Shown piece by piece: positions 11,056 to 23,511 of a DNA stretch of 64,000 nt (position 1 is its first letter; each line of letters opens with the position of its first letter). The notes under the pieces were generated by a model. The model worked only from the letters and a program-made list of their open reading frames with translations, was not told where the DNA came from and ran no database searches. Source of the DNA: Selaginella tamariscina (lineage: Eukaryota; Streptophyta; Lycopodiopsida; Selaginellales; Selaginellaceae); NCBI GenBank assembly GCA_003024785.1, contig PUQB01000914.1, forward strand, positions 1 through 64,000, given 5' to 3'. A program made the translations under genes and the position numbers.

Positions 11056-13652
11056 GGTCAATCGGTCAACGTTGACTATGGTCAACGGTCAACGGTCCAC
11101 GTTGACGCGGGCCCCGAGATTTTACGACTGAAGGCAGAATTCAAGGATGTGTTTCCTGATGAATTGCCTAAGGGAGTCCCACATGAACGGGGTCCAACAC
11201 GAGACTGAGTTGGAACCGAGGAGTAAACTAATATCGCAAAGTCCATTCGGTTAAGCTACTTAGAGGAGCTCGAAGTGAAGAAGCAAGTTGAGGCATTACT
11301 TGCTCAAGGATTTATTCGTCCTAATAAATCACCATATGGAGCATCAGTGTTGCTCGTTCGTTAGAAGGACGGGTCAATGTGGATGTGCTTGATTATCATG
11401 CCAAGAACAAGGTGATTGTGAAGAATAAGTTTTGTATGCCTCAGGCTGATGATATCTTTGACAGACTTGCAGAGCACGATTTTTGAATGAGGATGGACAA
11501 TTTGAGTTACTGTTATGCCATTTGGTTTAACCAATGCTCCTGCTACATTTATGAATTTAATTTTTGCTAAGTATATTATAAGTTTGTCGACGTATTCTTA
11601 GATGATATTCTCATCTATAGCAAGACATGAGGAGATGTGCAATAGTTGCGATAGTTTTGATTGTGTTGAGATTATAAGCTTTATGCAAGGAATCTAAATG
11701 TGACTTCTTCAAGGAGGAGGTAGAATACCTTGGTCACATTATTTCACACATGGCATTGCTCCTGATCCCAAAAAAGTCGAGGTTGTGACTAATTAGCCAA
11801 CTCAAAGAATGTTCGAGAGTTCATGGGACTTGCCAATTACTATCGGAGATTTTGTGCAACTTTTCTTGTATTGCACTTCCATTAACAACTTTGTTAAAGA
11901 AGGACAAGTTGTTTGTGTGGACAGCCAAGGAAGCAGCAGCTTTTGAGAGATTGAAGCAAGTACTTACTTCTGCTCCTGTGTTGGCTGTCGTTATAGATGA
12001 TACACCATTCGAAGTGTACACTGATGCATGCAGGTATGCGATTGGACTGTGTATGCAAGCTAGTTATGTTATAGCTTTTGAGAGTCAGAAGTTGAATGAT
12101 GTGGAGAAGCGTTATTTTATATATGACCAAGAGTTCTTGCTATTGCATGTTATTTGTATCTGGAGGCATTACTTACATAATGGGTTAGACTTTAAGGTCT
12201 TTACTGATCATAAAACCTCTACGACATTTCTTGACTCAACGAGAGCTGAATGGAAGACAAGCTCGTTGGTCAGTTCGTCTACATGAGTTTGGTGGACGAA
12301 TGTCAATCCTTTATGAGGGGAAGGAACGTAGTTGCAGATGCTTGTCGAGAGTAAGACAACTAAATGCTGTGGGGAGAGTGGAGAGTTTGTAGTTGATATG
12401 ATCGGGGAAGCTCACAACAACGCTTGAACAACTGGTAGAACGTATTCAAAGTTGATGGTTTGCTACTTTAAAGAACAGACTTGGAAAATAAGACATATGA
12501 ATTGGTGAATGTTGCTTATATTGGAAGAAACATGAAAGAGATGTGTTGAACATGTTAAGACATGTCAAGATTGCCAAATGATTAAGGCTAAGTGAGTTGC
12601 TACTCCAGTTTATTGAAGCCTTTGGAGTTCCGCACCAAGATGGGAGAGCATCTCAAGGATTTCAATCACTCATATGCCACGCACGGTGAGACAGAACGAG
12701 CAAATTTGGATGATTTTGATCACTTGACCAAGTATGCTAAGTTCATTCTATTGAAGGGGAATGTAGCCAGTAAGGAGTTAGCTGTGGTCTCTTTGACTCA
12801 AGTGTTTTCGGAGCATGGAATGTCGTTGAACATCATTAGCGATCGTGACTCCAAATTCACCAGTTCTTTTTGGGTGTCGTTCCATCGGCGTATCAACCGG
12901 ATTGAATTTTTCTAGTGGAGATCACCCCCATACTGATGGGCAATTGAGCAGGTGAATCAAATTGTGGAGGATATGTTACGAGCAAGTGTCCGGGAGAAGC
13001 CGGGGCAGTGGGATAAGTTTTTGCCATTAGCAAAGTTTGCTTACAACAACAGTATCCTTAGTGGCTTGGGTTATAGTCCATATTATGCATATCATGGCAG
13101 GCATCCAAGAACTCTAGCTGATGTGGGTATTCGATGGAGTAAGCTTGGTATTGATCAACAAGCTTGTAGCCTTGTTGAAGAACTTGAAGGAAATCCTATA
13201 ATTTGTAGAAAGAATTTGCTTAAGCTCAGGATAGAGTACGCAAGTATGCTGATGAAAACGCTCTTATCGGCAGTTCAAGTGGAGATAAGGTATATCTACA
13301 AGTGGTATTTCCTTCATCTCTTAAGTGGGGATCTATATCTCAACTCAAAGCAGCAAGTCAGACAAGCTTGCACCTTGTTATGCCGATCCATTTGAGGTTA
13401 TTGCGCAAGTTAATGAAGTAGCGATAAGTTGCACCTACCTGCAGGAGTGCAACTTCATCCGGTCTTTCATGTGAGTCAGTTGAAGACTTCTCTTGTACTG
13501 ATGACGTGCATGTGAATCTAGAGACGGATGATAGACACAAGGGTGAAACCCAAAATGATGATAGTCCAGTCCCACCTCTCCAAACAACGTCGTAGAACTT
13601 AAATGTGCACAGTACGTCCTTGAGGACAAGGACTTCAATAAGGAGGGAGAAA

Positions 13653-13885
13653 TGTGAGAACTATATGTCTGTATAGCACACTATATTTATAATATATATA
13701 CTAATATATAAATATAGTATAAGGGCTTTTGGGAGTAACGGGAGAGACGGTTGAGAGCTTATAGGGAGCTGGGAGCGTGGAGAATTGTGGGAGACTACCT
13801 AACTCGGGTGAGCTCTTGTTCTATGGTTGAGTGGTGAGTGAGGTAGCTTACTACTTTTAGGCTTGCTGTGGGCAGGATTGTTACA
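13653..13885 (+). repeat. 3' LTR of composite gypsy (233 bp)
   Basis: Starts TGTGAGAACTAT and ends GGATTGTTACA. It is followed by the TTCAT duplication at 13,886-13,890. It differs from the 5' LTR at many positions, consistent with an old insertion. Confidence 0.85.
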
Positions 13886-13977
13886 TTCATATTATCCACA
13901 GGTCAAAATTTTTGAACTCCATCCACTGCATGCTAACCATCTATGTGTAGAGATGGCCAATTTGGACATGCATCTCA
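13886..13977 (-). mobile_element. Ty1/copia fossil, right piece
   Basis: Continues the copia remnant cut at 2268. The stretch tgctaaccatctatg..tagagatggccaatttggaca matches 40,503-40,540 in the second copia copy. It ends near 13,977. 13,978-14,309 holds nothing I can identify. Confidence 0.7.
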
Positions 13978-14309
13978 GGGATATCACATAAATTATTAGG
14001 GTTACTACACCTGCACATACACAAGGACTAGAAAATTCCCTTAGATTGTACGTATACAAACAATAAAATGTAAATCTGTTAAGTTATATATACAAGGGAG
14101 GTTAATATTTTAGGGTTTTCTTTGTAAATTTATAGGAGGGGGCTAAGGTCTGTTAGGGCTAAATCTCCATCTCAGAATGTAATCAACGGGACTGGAAGGT
14201 AATTTAAGAATGAAAAGAGAGATTTAAGCTCTACACAAACAACCGCGTTAATACACAATTGTGCACTTGTACCTATGAAAAGATGTAGTTCTAGTACATC
14301 CAACGGCTG

Positions 14310-15843
14310 TCATCGACGCTTATAAATGCATGGTTTCAGCTTTGGCCACACTAACTTCTTTGTAGAGGATTGATCCCCCGTTTTTTGCAAAATGTAAAGT
14401 AGGAACATCTTATTTGAAACGTCCTGTAAGAAAGAGTTAAACTTCTATATTGATTATATACATACATACTACATAAAACATACATATCTATGTATGTATG
14501 TAGGTATGTGTGTGTGTGTGTGTGTGTTTAACAATGACCTCTTTGACAAGGCTAAAGCCAAGAGATTTCAAGCCTTTCAGGAATGTCTGAGGATTAGCAC
14601 CGTTGTTAGCAACATCAAAACGGCTTTTAACTTCAGCAATTAGCAGCCAACCCCTACATTAATTATGTGTAAGTGTACATTGAGTGATGGGCGCGTGTAA
14701 TTATGTACCTGCTCTTTAAGACACGATGAGCTCTTTTAAATAACTTGGATAATCAGTACCCATAAGAGACAGGCAAAACACCGTAACATCCACAAGAGGA
14801 GGTGGTTAATGGCGTCTGACACATGCTTTTATTAGCTTCAGGTGTGTATGTGATATATATGTATATGTATGTACGTATATGTACACATCAAACTCACGTG
14901 AGCCATATTACATGCTGTCACAGACGGGTCCGTCGAGACGAGGTCGAAAGAAAACACCTCGTTCTTCACGCTTTTGGCTAGCTTTGCCATCTCCTGAAAA
15001 ATATATATAAAGAGTTAAACTTATTAATGTGAAATTAGTAATGTTAGTTTGAGTTTACCACAGCCAAAATCCGCAACTACGAGTTCAGAGCCTTGAGAAT
15101 TTAACCACTCAACTATAACTTCCACAGGTTGCTTTGGCCATCGTGACATTTGCTCTTGGTATCCTGCATGGTACTTAGAACAGTAACAGCTTTATTAGTT
15201 CATTCTTTTACGTGTGTGTGTGTGAAGAATATCTATAATTCTGTAAAAACGTGTGTATGTATAAATTTTTCTCACCAGTTTGAATGCCTCACTGTCTTTC
15301 TCAAAGTAATCCCTCGCTTCTTCACCTCTGTCAGGAAAGAGAACGCATATAATGAAATATATAAGGTATGATGAAATGCACAATATTACAGCAGAAACAG
15401 TATATATTAATGATTTCAACATACAAACAGCATTTTTGTTAGCAGTCACACAACACAGGCACGCACGCACACACGCACGCACAAAATGCAACATAAAAAT
15501 ACACCATAAACAGATAGTTTTGAATATAGAATTAGAGAACTGTAAGTCGCAGTTTTTGGGCAATGGTATATTAACCATATATAATATGTGTGTGTGTGTG
15601 CTTACTCGCAAGTATATAGAACTTCGTTGAGCATGCGAAATTGTCCACTGATAATCTCATACGCATCTACAGTTTAATAAAATTCCTTAAGAATAGTGTA
15701 ATTAAATTGTTAATGCCTTAATTACCTTGTCCAGCAAACTCGTCGGTTTCTTCTGCAGCGGTTTCTTCTGCAACGGTTTCTTCTGCGCTAGCGATTCCCG
15801 CCTGCGCTCTTCCTTGCGGCCGCGCATTCTGCTTCTTCTTCAT
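14310..15843 (-). CDS. RRP8: Ribosomal RNA-processing protein 8, nucleolar SAM methyltransferase
   Basis: RRP8 methylates an adenine (m1A) in large-subunit rRNA in the nucleolus. Eight exons fit, with GT-AG junctions: 15843-15726, 15666-15606, 15327-15276, 15173-15059, 14993-14898, 14815-14709, 14653-14539, 14423-14310. In order they give a basic start (MKKKQNARPQGR), an acidic EETVAEET stretch, GQFRMLNEVLYT, the family block YHAGYQEQMSRWP, SAM motif I VADFGCG, then VFSFDLVSTDPSVTACNMA, VDVTVFCLSLMGTDY, LLIAEVKSRF and the terminal DVSNKMF. Introns are 59, 278, 102, 65, 82, 55 and about 115 nt. Frame changes of one base appear near 14,988 (after FGCG), 14,801 (before VDVTVF) and 14,728 (before AHRVLK). 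In a conserved housekeeping gene these could be sequence errors or mark a decayed duplicate. Confidence 0.85.
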
Positions 15844-15849
15844 AGCTGC

Positions 15850-15876
15850 CCCTAACCCTAATGAAAACCCTAAACC
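15850..15876 (-). promoter_or_regulatory. Telo-box (AAACCCTA-type) at the RRP8 start
   Basis: Within 35 bp upstream of the RRP8 ATG lie cccctaaccctaa and aaaaccctaaacc. The AAACCCTA telo-box is a known plant element in leaders and promoters of genes for ribosome biogenesis and translation, which fits an rRNA methyltransferase. Confidence 0.6.
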
Positions 15877-16544
15877 GATATGTATAGTAATAGTTCCTGT
15901 TTTATCACACACACGCTCTCTTATTGGCAATTCTTCTCTGGAGCTTTTGCACTACCCTCGTATATATAATATATTACACACCAATATATTGTATTATTAT
16001 TATTATACCCATGGATATGTGCACAAAAGGTAAAATTGACATGAACGTATGGCTACTTATACATGTATATATATGTATATGTAATCCACAAGTAATTAAA
16101 TTTGGTTAAATAGCTTAATTTAATGAGATTATATTCCCACACCACTACTTAAATTAAAAAGTTAGTATTCTTTCGTTAAATTAATTTTTAATAGTTTCTC
16201 TTGAGTTAACAATTTCTTTAAAAAATTTTATGGTTTGTACAAATGGTCTTTAAGGACAATTAAATTAATAAGGTCGAGGCCAGTGGGTGAGAGAGCCAAG
16301 GGAGAACAAGAGCGAGCCAGGGGTTAAGCAGAGTGAGAAATGGTCAAATCCAGACAATGTAAGCAATAGATTCATTTCTAACTTGGTCATGAACTCACAG
16401 CTAAGCCTTAAGTTGAGCCATATCTCAACCCAGATTAGAGCTTTGATGCTTCTTTTTATTATAAAATCAAAAATAATATCATTAACTCTTTGTTCTTTGT
16501 AGGTGGTACGTCTCAAGCTCTTGTTTTTTGGGTGGTGTAGGTCT
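15877..16544. other. AT-rich intergenic DNA
   Basis: Runs of short AT repeats and no protein motif on either strand. The open frames at 16,265-16,516 show no family resemblance and no splice context. Confidence 0.5.
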
Positions 16545-17240
16545 TGTACCGACTGCTGCTGCTGATGTTGATGTTGTAACTCTAGAAGGTTTCACTGATG
16601 CAAGAGATAATTGCTCAAAAATGATGTCAGTTGTTGAGAAATGGTCTCGAATCTCTGAGAAGCTTGTTGTTCATGGATGTGACTCAAAGTATTGCAATGT
16701 GAAGTGAGACAACTTAGTTGGGCAATACAAGAAATCAAGGACTATGACTGATTCATAGAATTTGCAGAGTACTTTGGCATGACAACAAAGGAGCAGCAAA
16801 ATGCATCCCTTCTAGCAATGTCCAAGGAAGTCTTTGAAGAGATGGAGACATATATGCAGTTCAAGTTAAACATCAACCCTTAAAACTTGAGAGACTAGTC
16901 ACATACATTGTCATTTTGCACCTCATATTCCCACTCCCGTGGCTTAGACCAGAAAGAAGATCGTGACTTTGATGAGGATACAATGCTGAGGAAAAGAGAA
17001 AGTAACAAGTGATTGTGAAAAGGGTTCAACTGGTCGACTTAAGAAAAGAAGCCACAAGAATTGTGACTAGAATCACTGGGATGGATGTTTGCTAAGGTTG
17101 AAGACCGCACAAATGCTCGACATGGGAAGCTACTGAAGTTGGAGCAGCAATGGCAAGCTCTCGAAAAGAGGAGAGTAAGAGTAGATGAAGAAGCTAACCA
17201 AAACTTTGCTAAGCTTTTAGCACTCAAGTAGCAATAGAAC
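16545..17240 (+). pseudogene. Trihelix / Myb-SANT-like DNA-binding protein, broken
   Basis: Translation in pieces gives the pattern of trihelix (MADF/SANT-like) domains: EKWSRISEKL, GCDSKYCNVK, then DNLVGQYKK, a SKEVFEEMETYMQFK-type block near 16,825-16,870, and a coiled-coil tail at about 17,088-17,230 (FAKVEDRTNARHGKLLKLEQ, WQALEKRRVR, FAKLLALK). Trihelix proteins bind DNA in the nucleus, and many such genes are transposon-linked (PIF/Harbinger partners). Several in-frame stops (for example inside the NVK.DNLV helix near 16,706) and frame changes mean it is not a working gene. No flanking inverted repeats were found. Confidence 0.6.
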
Positions 17241-17639
17241 AAGATGGTCTCCTACTTGGAGTTCATTGTTTTTTCCTTTAGCTTTAATTGTGTTTTACTT
17301 TTGTATAGTTACAACCTACATCCTTAATTGACAAAGAGACAACAATAATATAAAGTCCGTACATTTGTTTTTATTTATTTATTTAAATATATTAATAATT
17401 TAATTTTAGGTGACACTCTTTTTACTAGCAATCTTTACTATTTAATTGAAGAAAAGACAAGCATCTCAACTTAAAAGTTTGGAAGATAAAAGACTTTCTC
17501 AGTAGTGGATTTTAAATAGCAGAGAATGGAAAAAAGCAAAAGTTAGCAGCATTAGTACTTTTAGCATAAGCAAGTATTCCTTGAGAGCAAAGATGGTGGG
17601 TTAAGCCTCATTCTACTTCTTGGTTTGATACCCTTTTGG

Positions 17640-20184
17640 TTCAAAACCTAGGTTGTTACTATGAGATGTAAGACTCATCAAAAATTAATTAGAAAACTTA
17701 ATTAGTATGTTAAAATTAAGGAGAATGTTTTAAATGGTAAGTTTTGGCTTCACCTAGATTTTTTAAAAGATACATAAGACACCATTGAATTATTCCTAGA
17801 TTCCCAAGTGCACTAAGCAGATTTATATCCTATTATATATTAAGTTCGTTATCATAATCTAATAAGTAAAAACAATCAATGTTTAAAGGAAAAAGTAGAG
17901 TTGTAGTAAAAATTTGACACCCCTTTGCTTTTGAAAATGTCAATGTTCTTGGTGACATTTAATTCCAAAACTAGATTAGGTTAGAAAAAAATAATTGAAA
18001 ATTAACATTAATCACTCCATGCAAAGTCAGTAAAAAGTTTATATAATTTACATTAACTCTTTGCATTATAAAGGCTAAGTTGTTATTCATTAAGTTACTA
18101 AAGGCATCACATGCAACATAAAGTAGTTGAAAACCTTTGTACATATGCAAGGTCTGTCACCCAAACATAAGTAATGAGTTAGTTAATTTCTTTACTTTAA
18201 CTAGAATTTATATTTTTAATTAATATTGTTTATTGACCCCTAAGTTAACAAGAATAAAGTTTTATTTTATTCCTTAACAATATTATTATTATTTTAAGAC
18301 CTCGTCTCAAACTCATTCACCAACTCTATTGTGTGTTTTGTAGATTTTCCAATAGTTCCTATTGCCACATTGATTTGCATGCTTAATAACTATTTCACTT
18401 GATGAGATATTTAAGCTTTATTTCACTGCCCATGAACTTTTCTCATTTTCAATATGGATTCAACTTGAACTCTTCCTCACCGACTAATTCAAGAGAAGGA
18501 CATAAGTATTGTATTTTTTAAATATTTCTCATCCTTATGGAATGGCTCGAACAAATTGATGTGATACATTATGTATTATTCCCATATCTTAAGGAAGACC
18601 TATTATATAAGTCATCTTTTCTACTTGCTTTACCACCTTGTATGGACCTATATAGTGAGAAAGGAACTTTTTTGAAAGAGTCACTAGAACCTTCCCTTAT
18701 ACTTTACATCATGTTCATTTAACTTTGCTATAGAGGGAACTCAGTTGACATTGTCTTTCAATAATACCATATTTTGTGAAATACCACTCTTATTCTCAAT
18801 AAACACCTTACACCCAATTGTTGTGTGTGTCAAGTTATTATAATATATCTCAACCATATTCATGTGTTCAACCCAATCGAGTTGATCACCTTGGACATAA
18901 CACATGAGATAGTCTTTTGATTTATTGATTCATCCTCTCCATTTGACCAATTGTTTGCGGATGGTAAGTGGTCGTTGGGGATGCCGCATGCCAAATGTGA
19001 GGTGACTTATGTGGACTCGATGGTTTCTAGGGCACTATGGGCAATGGCTAGTCATGAGGGTCTGCACTTGCTGATCCAGTGGTACCTCAAGAGAAGCTGG
19101 AATGTGTGGTGATGGCCTCTACCTGAACACTGTGAGGGTTTGTGGGCAAATGACTGGGAGTTCCCTTAGGGTAGAGTTGCTACCTCCTTAGAAGGATACA
19201 ACTTGGGGAAAAAGGAGAGGATGAATTGGCAGGAGATGTAGGAGGCAGAGACAAGATCTAAATATATATTGCTTGATGGAATACAAGAGGGCCCCATTTT
19301 CCAAGAGACGGTGGAGCTAGATACAAAGAAGAAGATGGACTAGAAGGACCCTGACCACTACTCACCTTCTTGCTTATATAGTGGGCCGGCTAGTGCTAGA
19401 CCCTAGGTTCAAGTGGCTCTTCCTTACTGGTCTGCTGCCTTGTGACCAAGTCCTGCCCTATGGCATTCATGCGCCTCCCTTACGTGTGCAGTCTCGCATA
19501 CCGTGGTAGTTGGTCTAAACGATCTGATCCAGCCTGACAATGCTGCCTAAATAGTCGTTACTATCATTAGTACCTATTGTACCCTTCTGGCTCGGATGTT
19601 CGTCCTCATTGCTCAACCGCACTAGCTAGCAGTTTGACAATGGTCGCCCACCATCAACCAATAAGCCGTACTAAATTTAGCATTGTACTATATTGCTTGA
19701 ATAATGTTTTCCCAAACTTGTCCATAAATTAAGAATCCATCATCCTTTTTGGTAGACAATGCACTTATATGACCTTGTGGAAGAACAACTTTGTCGCTTG
19801 TCTCCATTCACTATTTATACTGTTAAAATGAAATAGGTAGCCTTCAAAAACTAGTCGATCACCACCATAAGGAAATCAAAACCACAAGACTTCGACAACC
19901 CCATGACAAAGTTCAAAGTGATACTTTGGAACAACCATTCTAGAATCAGTATACACTATAACTTTCTAGTTCATTTTTGTTATCGACTCTTCACTTATTG
20001 ACATGTGGAGTATATCTTAATATATTTAATAACATCGTTTATCATTCTTGGTCAATAAATTTCTCATTTAAGTAAAATCAACATTTTTGTATTCCATCGT
20101 TAAAGGAACATCATGATGTTTCCTTAACAACTTTTGCTTTCATGTCCCTTTTGGAACATAGAGCCTCTACTTTTTGTAGTAGAG
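17640..20184 (-). mobile_element. Ty3/gypsy chromovirus fossil, older copy
   Basis: Aligns along its length with the chromodomain gypsy at 22,586-26,879: part of the LTR (17,640-17,936), the chromodomain end (from about 18,297), integrase and zinc-binding parts up to 20,184. It is strongly AT-shifted relative to that copy and has very many breaks. A solo LTR of another gypsy family is inserted at 18,969-19,660, and it is cut off at 20,185 by a further LTR. Confidence 0.7.
18969..19660 (-). repeat. Solo LTR of a third gypsy family, inserted in the chromovirus
   Basis: 692 bp, beginning TGGTCGTTGGGG and ending CCATCAACCA on the plus strand, flanked by gtaag (18,964-18,968) and ataag (19,661-19,665). 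The chromovirus sequence (ttgcggatggtaag / aagccgtact) resumes across it exactly as in the other copy at 24,670-24,690. It is the reverse complement of the LTRs at 20,185 and 38,884. Confidence 0.75.
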
Positions 20185-20845
20185 TGGTTGATAGTGGTTT
20201 GACCACCGTTAAACCGCCAACTGGCATGGATGAGCGGCAGAGTTGAATGGTCGAGTGGAAAAGGTACAATGGGTATGGACCGATAGCGATGGTTGTTAGG
20301 TGGCGCTAACTGCGGGATAGATTTGATCTTGCAGATCAACTACCATAGTATGCAAGACAACAAGTGTGGGGAGGTGCATAAATGCCATAGGACAAGACTC
20401 AGTCATTGGGCAGCAAACCAGTAGAAGAGCGCCACCTGAACCTAGGGTCTAGCACCAGTCGACCCACTATATAAGCTTCTAGTCTATCTTCTTCTTTGTA
20501 TCTTACTCCACCTTCTCTAGGGAAGGGGCATCTTGTATCTTGTCAGACAATATATATCTAGAGCTCTTTTATCTAGCCATATCGTCCTCTTCTTTCCTCT
20601 CTCCTCATTCTGCTCTAGCCTTCTGAGGAGGTAGCAGCATTGCCCTAAGGGAACCCCTACCCATCTATACATGGACCCTTGTGGTGTCCAGATAGAGGCC
20701 ATCACCGCACATTCTAGCATCTCCTAAGGTAAAGCCTGACCTATTGGCACGAACCCCTAGGACTAGGCATTGGCAACAATGCCCTGGCAACCACCGAGGC
20801 TACATAAGTCACCCCACATCTAGCATGTAGAGTCCCCAATAATCA
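20185..20845 (+). repeat. LTR of the third gypsy family, plus orientation
   Basis: Begins TGGTTGATAGTGG and ends ..CCCCAATAATCA, homologous to 18,969-19,660 (reverse) and 38,884-39,559. It is followed by tttgTGGTGACCACGAAGG, which may be a primer site, so this is probably a 5' LTR. Confidence 0.65.
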
Positions 20846-22585
20846 TTTGTGGTGACCACGAAGGGATATTAATTACACACAGATGGAGTTCACCATAGCA
20901 AGAGATTGGAGAGGCAAGATTAACTCATTTGAAGAACTAGAGATTAGTGAGTATCAACTGGCCAGGAAGATGCATCGGGCTGGTCGAGAGAGGCTAATGG
21001 AGGGAAGGAGGTACCCCAAATGGGAATCGAACCTAGAACCGTTCTAATACCAAAAGAACCCCTAGCACATCCTAATGAAATCCTAGGTGTAGGAACATGC
21101 AGGGATGAGCAACACCTAGACAGGCACATTACCCAGCAATGGCCTATGATGCAGAGTGGGACGGATGGTAGGACAAGGGAAGCCCTTCACCCCCTCTCAA
21201 CATAGACAGCTACAATGAGCCCCACACCAGAGAGCTGAATTCGTATTTGACAAGTACCATGAGGGAGAAGACCTTGCACAAAAGATCCCTAGAAGAGGGA
21301 ATGCTTGCGTTGAAGGTAGGAAACTCGAGGCAGCAACGATAGTGCATGTAGTGACAAGGGACAAAGCCAAAGGTTTTGCATGGCTAACACTAAAGGTAGG
21401 TGACCTAGAGCCGTTGTCACCCAACAGGGTAAGGCAGGTGAACTATGGATGGTTGGAAAGAGGGAGGAAGAGCCTCATCTAAAAGGCCCTTGTAAGGAGG
21501 GGCACCAACCACCAACAAAGAAATCTCTACACCAGGAGTTCAGTCGGTCAAACAATGCAGCAAGCTAGGGTGAGTATTAGGAAGGCGGCATGAGGCTCCA
21601 AAAGGCTGGGCTATACATGGGAAGACCACCCGCAAGAAGGTGACTAGACATCAATGAGCTAACAGACTGGGAGGAGGCACTAGTAAGCGGGACCACATAG
21701 TGGTCACTTTGGGCAAGGGATGAGGGGATTGCGTCCCAAGGCGAGGGAAATTTGCCCAAGCAAGCAAGACCATACCGACCATGCAAGGTATTTTGCAAAG
21801 GCATACGGCAGAGTTGCAACAACCACAAGACGAGGGGATACCATCTCGAGGCAAGGAGAATTTGCTTGGCAACCACGACCATTCCAACACCACAAGGGGT
21901 TTTCACAAGGTTGCATGGTTCTGCAAGCCACCCGCTAGACAAGGGGATGCCGTTCAATTGAGATATGTCGCATCACCAGGCATTAGGCTGGTTTTGCAAA
22001 GGGGGCCCCCAAGAGACAACTAGAAAGAGCCCATCCTTGTCACCAACCCTCAATCGAATGATAATCATATTAAAAATGAGAAAATAGAAATACAAGAATA
22101 TTATGTATGCTAATTATATATTATCTCCAAGATATCCTAGAATATTCAAAGAATATCCCATATACCTTGGAGTCTTGGACTTGAAGCTTAAGTTCGCAGG
22201 TGCCCAATTTTGTTATGCTTTAGACCTTTACTGGTCTTCTCAATGCTGGGATATTGTTGCGCGCTGGTCCATGAACCAATCCACATACAAAAACAACTCA
22301 AATGAAATAACTCAAGGAACATGTTCCTTGTATATACAATAGTAGCCACAAAGGGAACCTTTTGGAAGACTTGTATACTACATAAAGCAGCATATTCCAT
22401 CAGCATATTCCCCAAGAATATCCCAAGGGTTTGGTGGTACAAGAAGTCACAAATACTTTAGAAGGGCAAGTTCTAGCCATGAGGAAAGGATCATATGAGG
22501 TACTTGAGGCCTTTGACAACAATACGGTGTTATTGGGAGCTAACAGATAACCACTATGATAGAAGGTCAAAATAGAAATCACCTT
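20846..22585 (+). mobile_element. Internal region of third-family gypsy, with a tandem repeat
   Basis: Follows the LTR at 20,185. The start resembles an LTR-element leader and gag lead-in, but no intact domain is readable. About 21,718-22,010 contains two to three tandem units of about 118 bp, each opening with 'gggat..c' and including 'ggcgaggg/ggcaagg.gaatttgc' and 'ttttgcaaagg/ttttcacaagg' blocks. No host gene is present. Confidence 0.45.
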
Positions 22586-23511
22586 TGTCAGAGTTTTTAC
22601 CTGGGCGGCTTGCCAAGTGCCAACCTTGGAATCCCCTCTCTGGAAACCCCACGAAATTTGGTAAAGTAACCCCTATTAGGAACCCAACCCTTAGGAACTT
22701 AAGCCCCTAGCTGACCAAGTTTACAAACGAGGTCACCTTGTGAATCAGGATATGTGGACTAGCCGAGCTATAGGTGTCGTTCCTAGCTTGGTGTGGTTGA
22801 GGCGGCTGGAGCAAGGCCTCAACCACTAGTTCTGCAGAACGTGGACTCATGCAATGCCTTTGAGCTTGCGAGCAGGTTTTTGGCCTAAGGAATTTGACTA
22901 ACTCCTTGGAAGTAACATACCCCTATCATAAAGGTGAGATCTTGCCAACGATAAGGATAGTCTAACTCAAAGGTGGGATGTACCCCTGTCGTGTGGAAGT
23001 TTGGGCGGCACAACTAAGGGTTGCGCCTTGATGACACAAGCTTAACTTGCACTGGTAGGAGGTTAATGAGCTCTCTTTTAAACCCAGAAAGCCTCACTAG
23101 ATATACTTTACCTTATTTATGTGATGGAGCCCCCCCCTTGTTTTCCTACATGAGTAAGTGGGTTGGCACGAAAATGCCAGCCCTTAGTGAAAAGAGATGC
23201 CTAACCTAACCCTAAACCTAACCCCTAGGGGGTTAGGGCAACCCTAGGGGTGTCCCTAACCCTTTTTGACAAGCTATACTTTGCAGAAAATCCTAACCTA
23301 GAATGTCAAAATGGGGAGAGTTCTAAATGGAAGTACTAGCTTGCCTAGAGTTTCTTACAAATACCTAATGACACCAACTGGACCATCACTAGATACCCAA
23401 GTGCACTATGCAGGCCTGTTTCTTCTACATCTAGGGTTCGTCACATAATCCAGTAGGTAACAACAGTCAAACCCCAAAGTAAAGGGTCGAGTCATAGTAA
23501 AAACTATGACA
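22586..23511 (-). repeat. Chromovirus LTR (926 bp)
   Basis: Shares its ends and last 200 bp (ataatccagtaggtaac..gagtcatagtaaaaactatgaca type sequence) with the solo LTR at 36,797-38,503, which is nearly twice as long. Confidence 0.7.

Larger units (their letters stand above)
2269..13885 (+). mobile_element. Composite Ty3/gypsy fossil enclosing two UGT genes
   Basis: The outer ends are LTRs beginning TGTGAGA and ending GTTACA, flanked by a TTCAT duplication, so they come from one insertion into the copia remnant. Inside are two partial copies of the same gypsy family. The first, 2269-6339, has gag (about 2,800-3,560, with a CCHC knuckle near 3,474), protease, reverse transcriptase ([20 protein letters not shown]) and part of RNase H. 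The second, about 11,056-13,885, has reverse transcriptase, RNase H and integrase. Between them lies 6,340-11,055 with a divergent UGT pair. Both copies are badly broken (tens of breaks) and the LTRs differ visibly, so the insertion is old. Confidence 0.8.

Noticed and set aside
15195-15630. Frames of 90-140 codons over RRP8 introns
   Set aside because: They read through introns and microsatellites; the splice-based RRP8 model explains the conserved parts.
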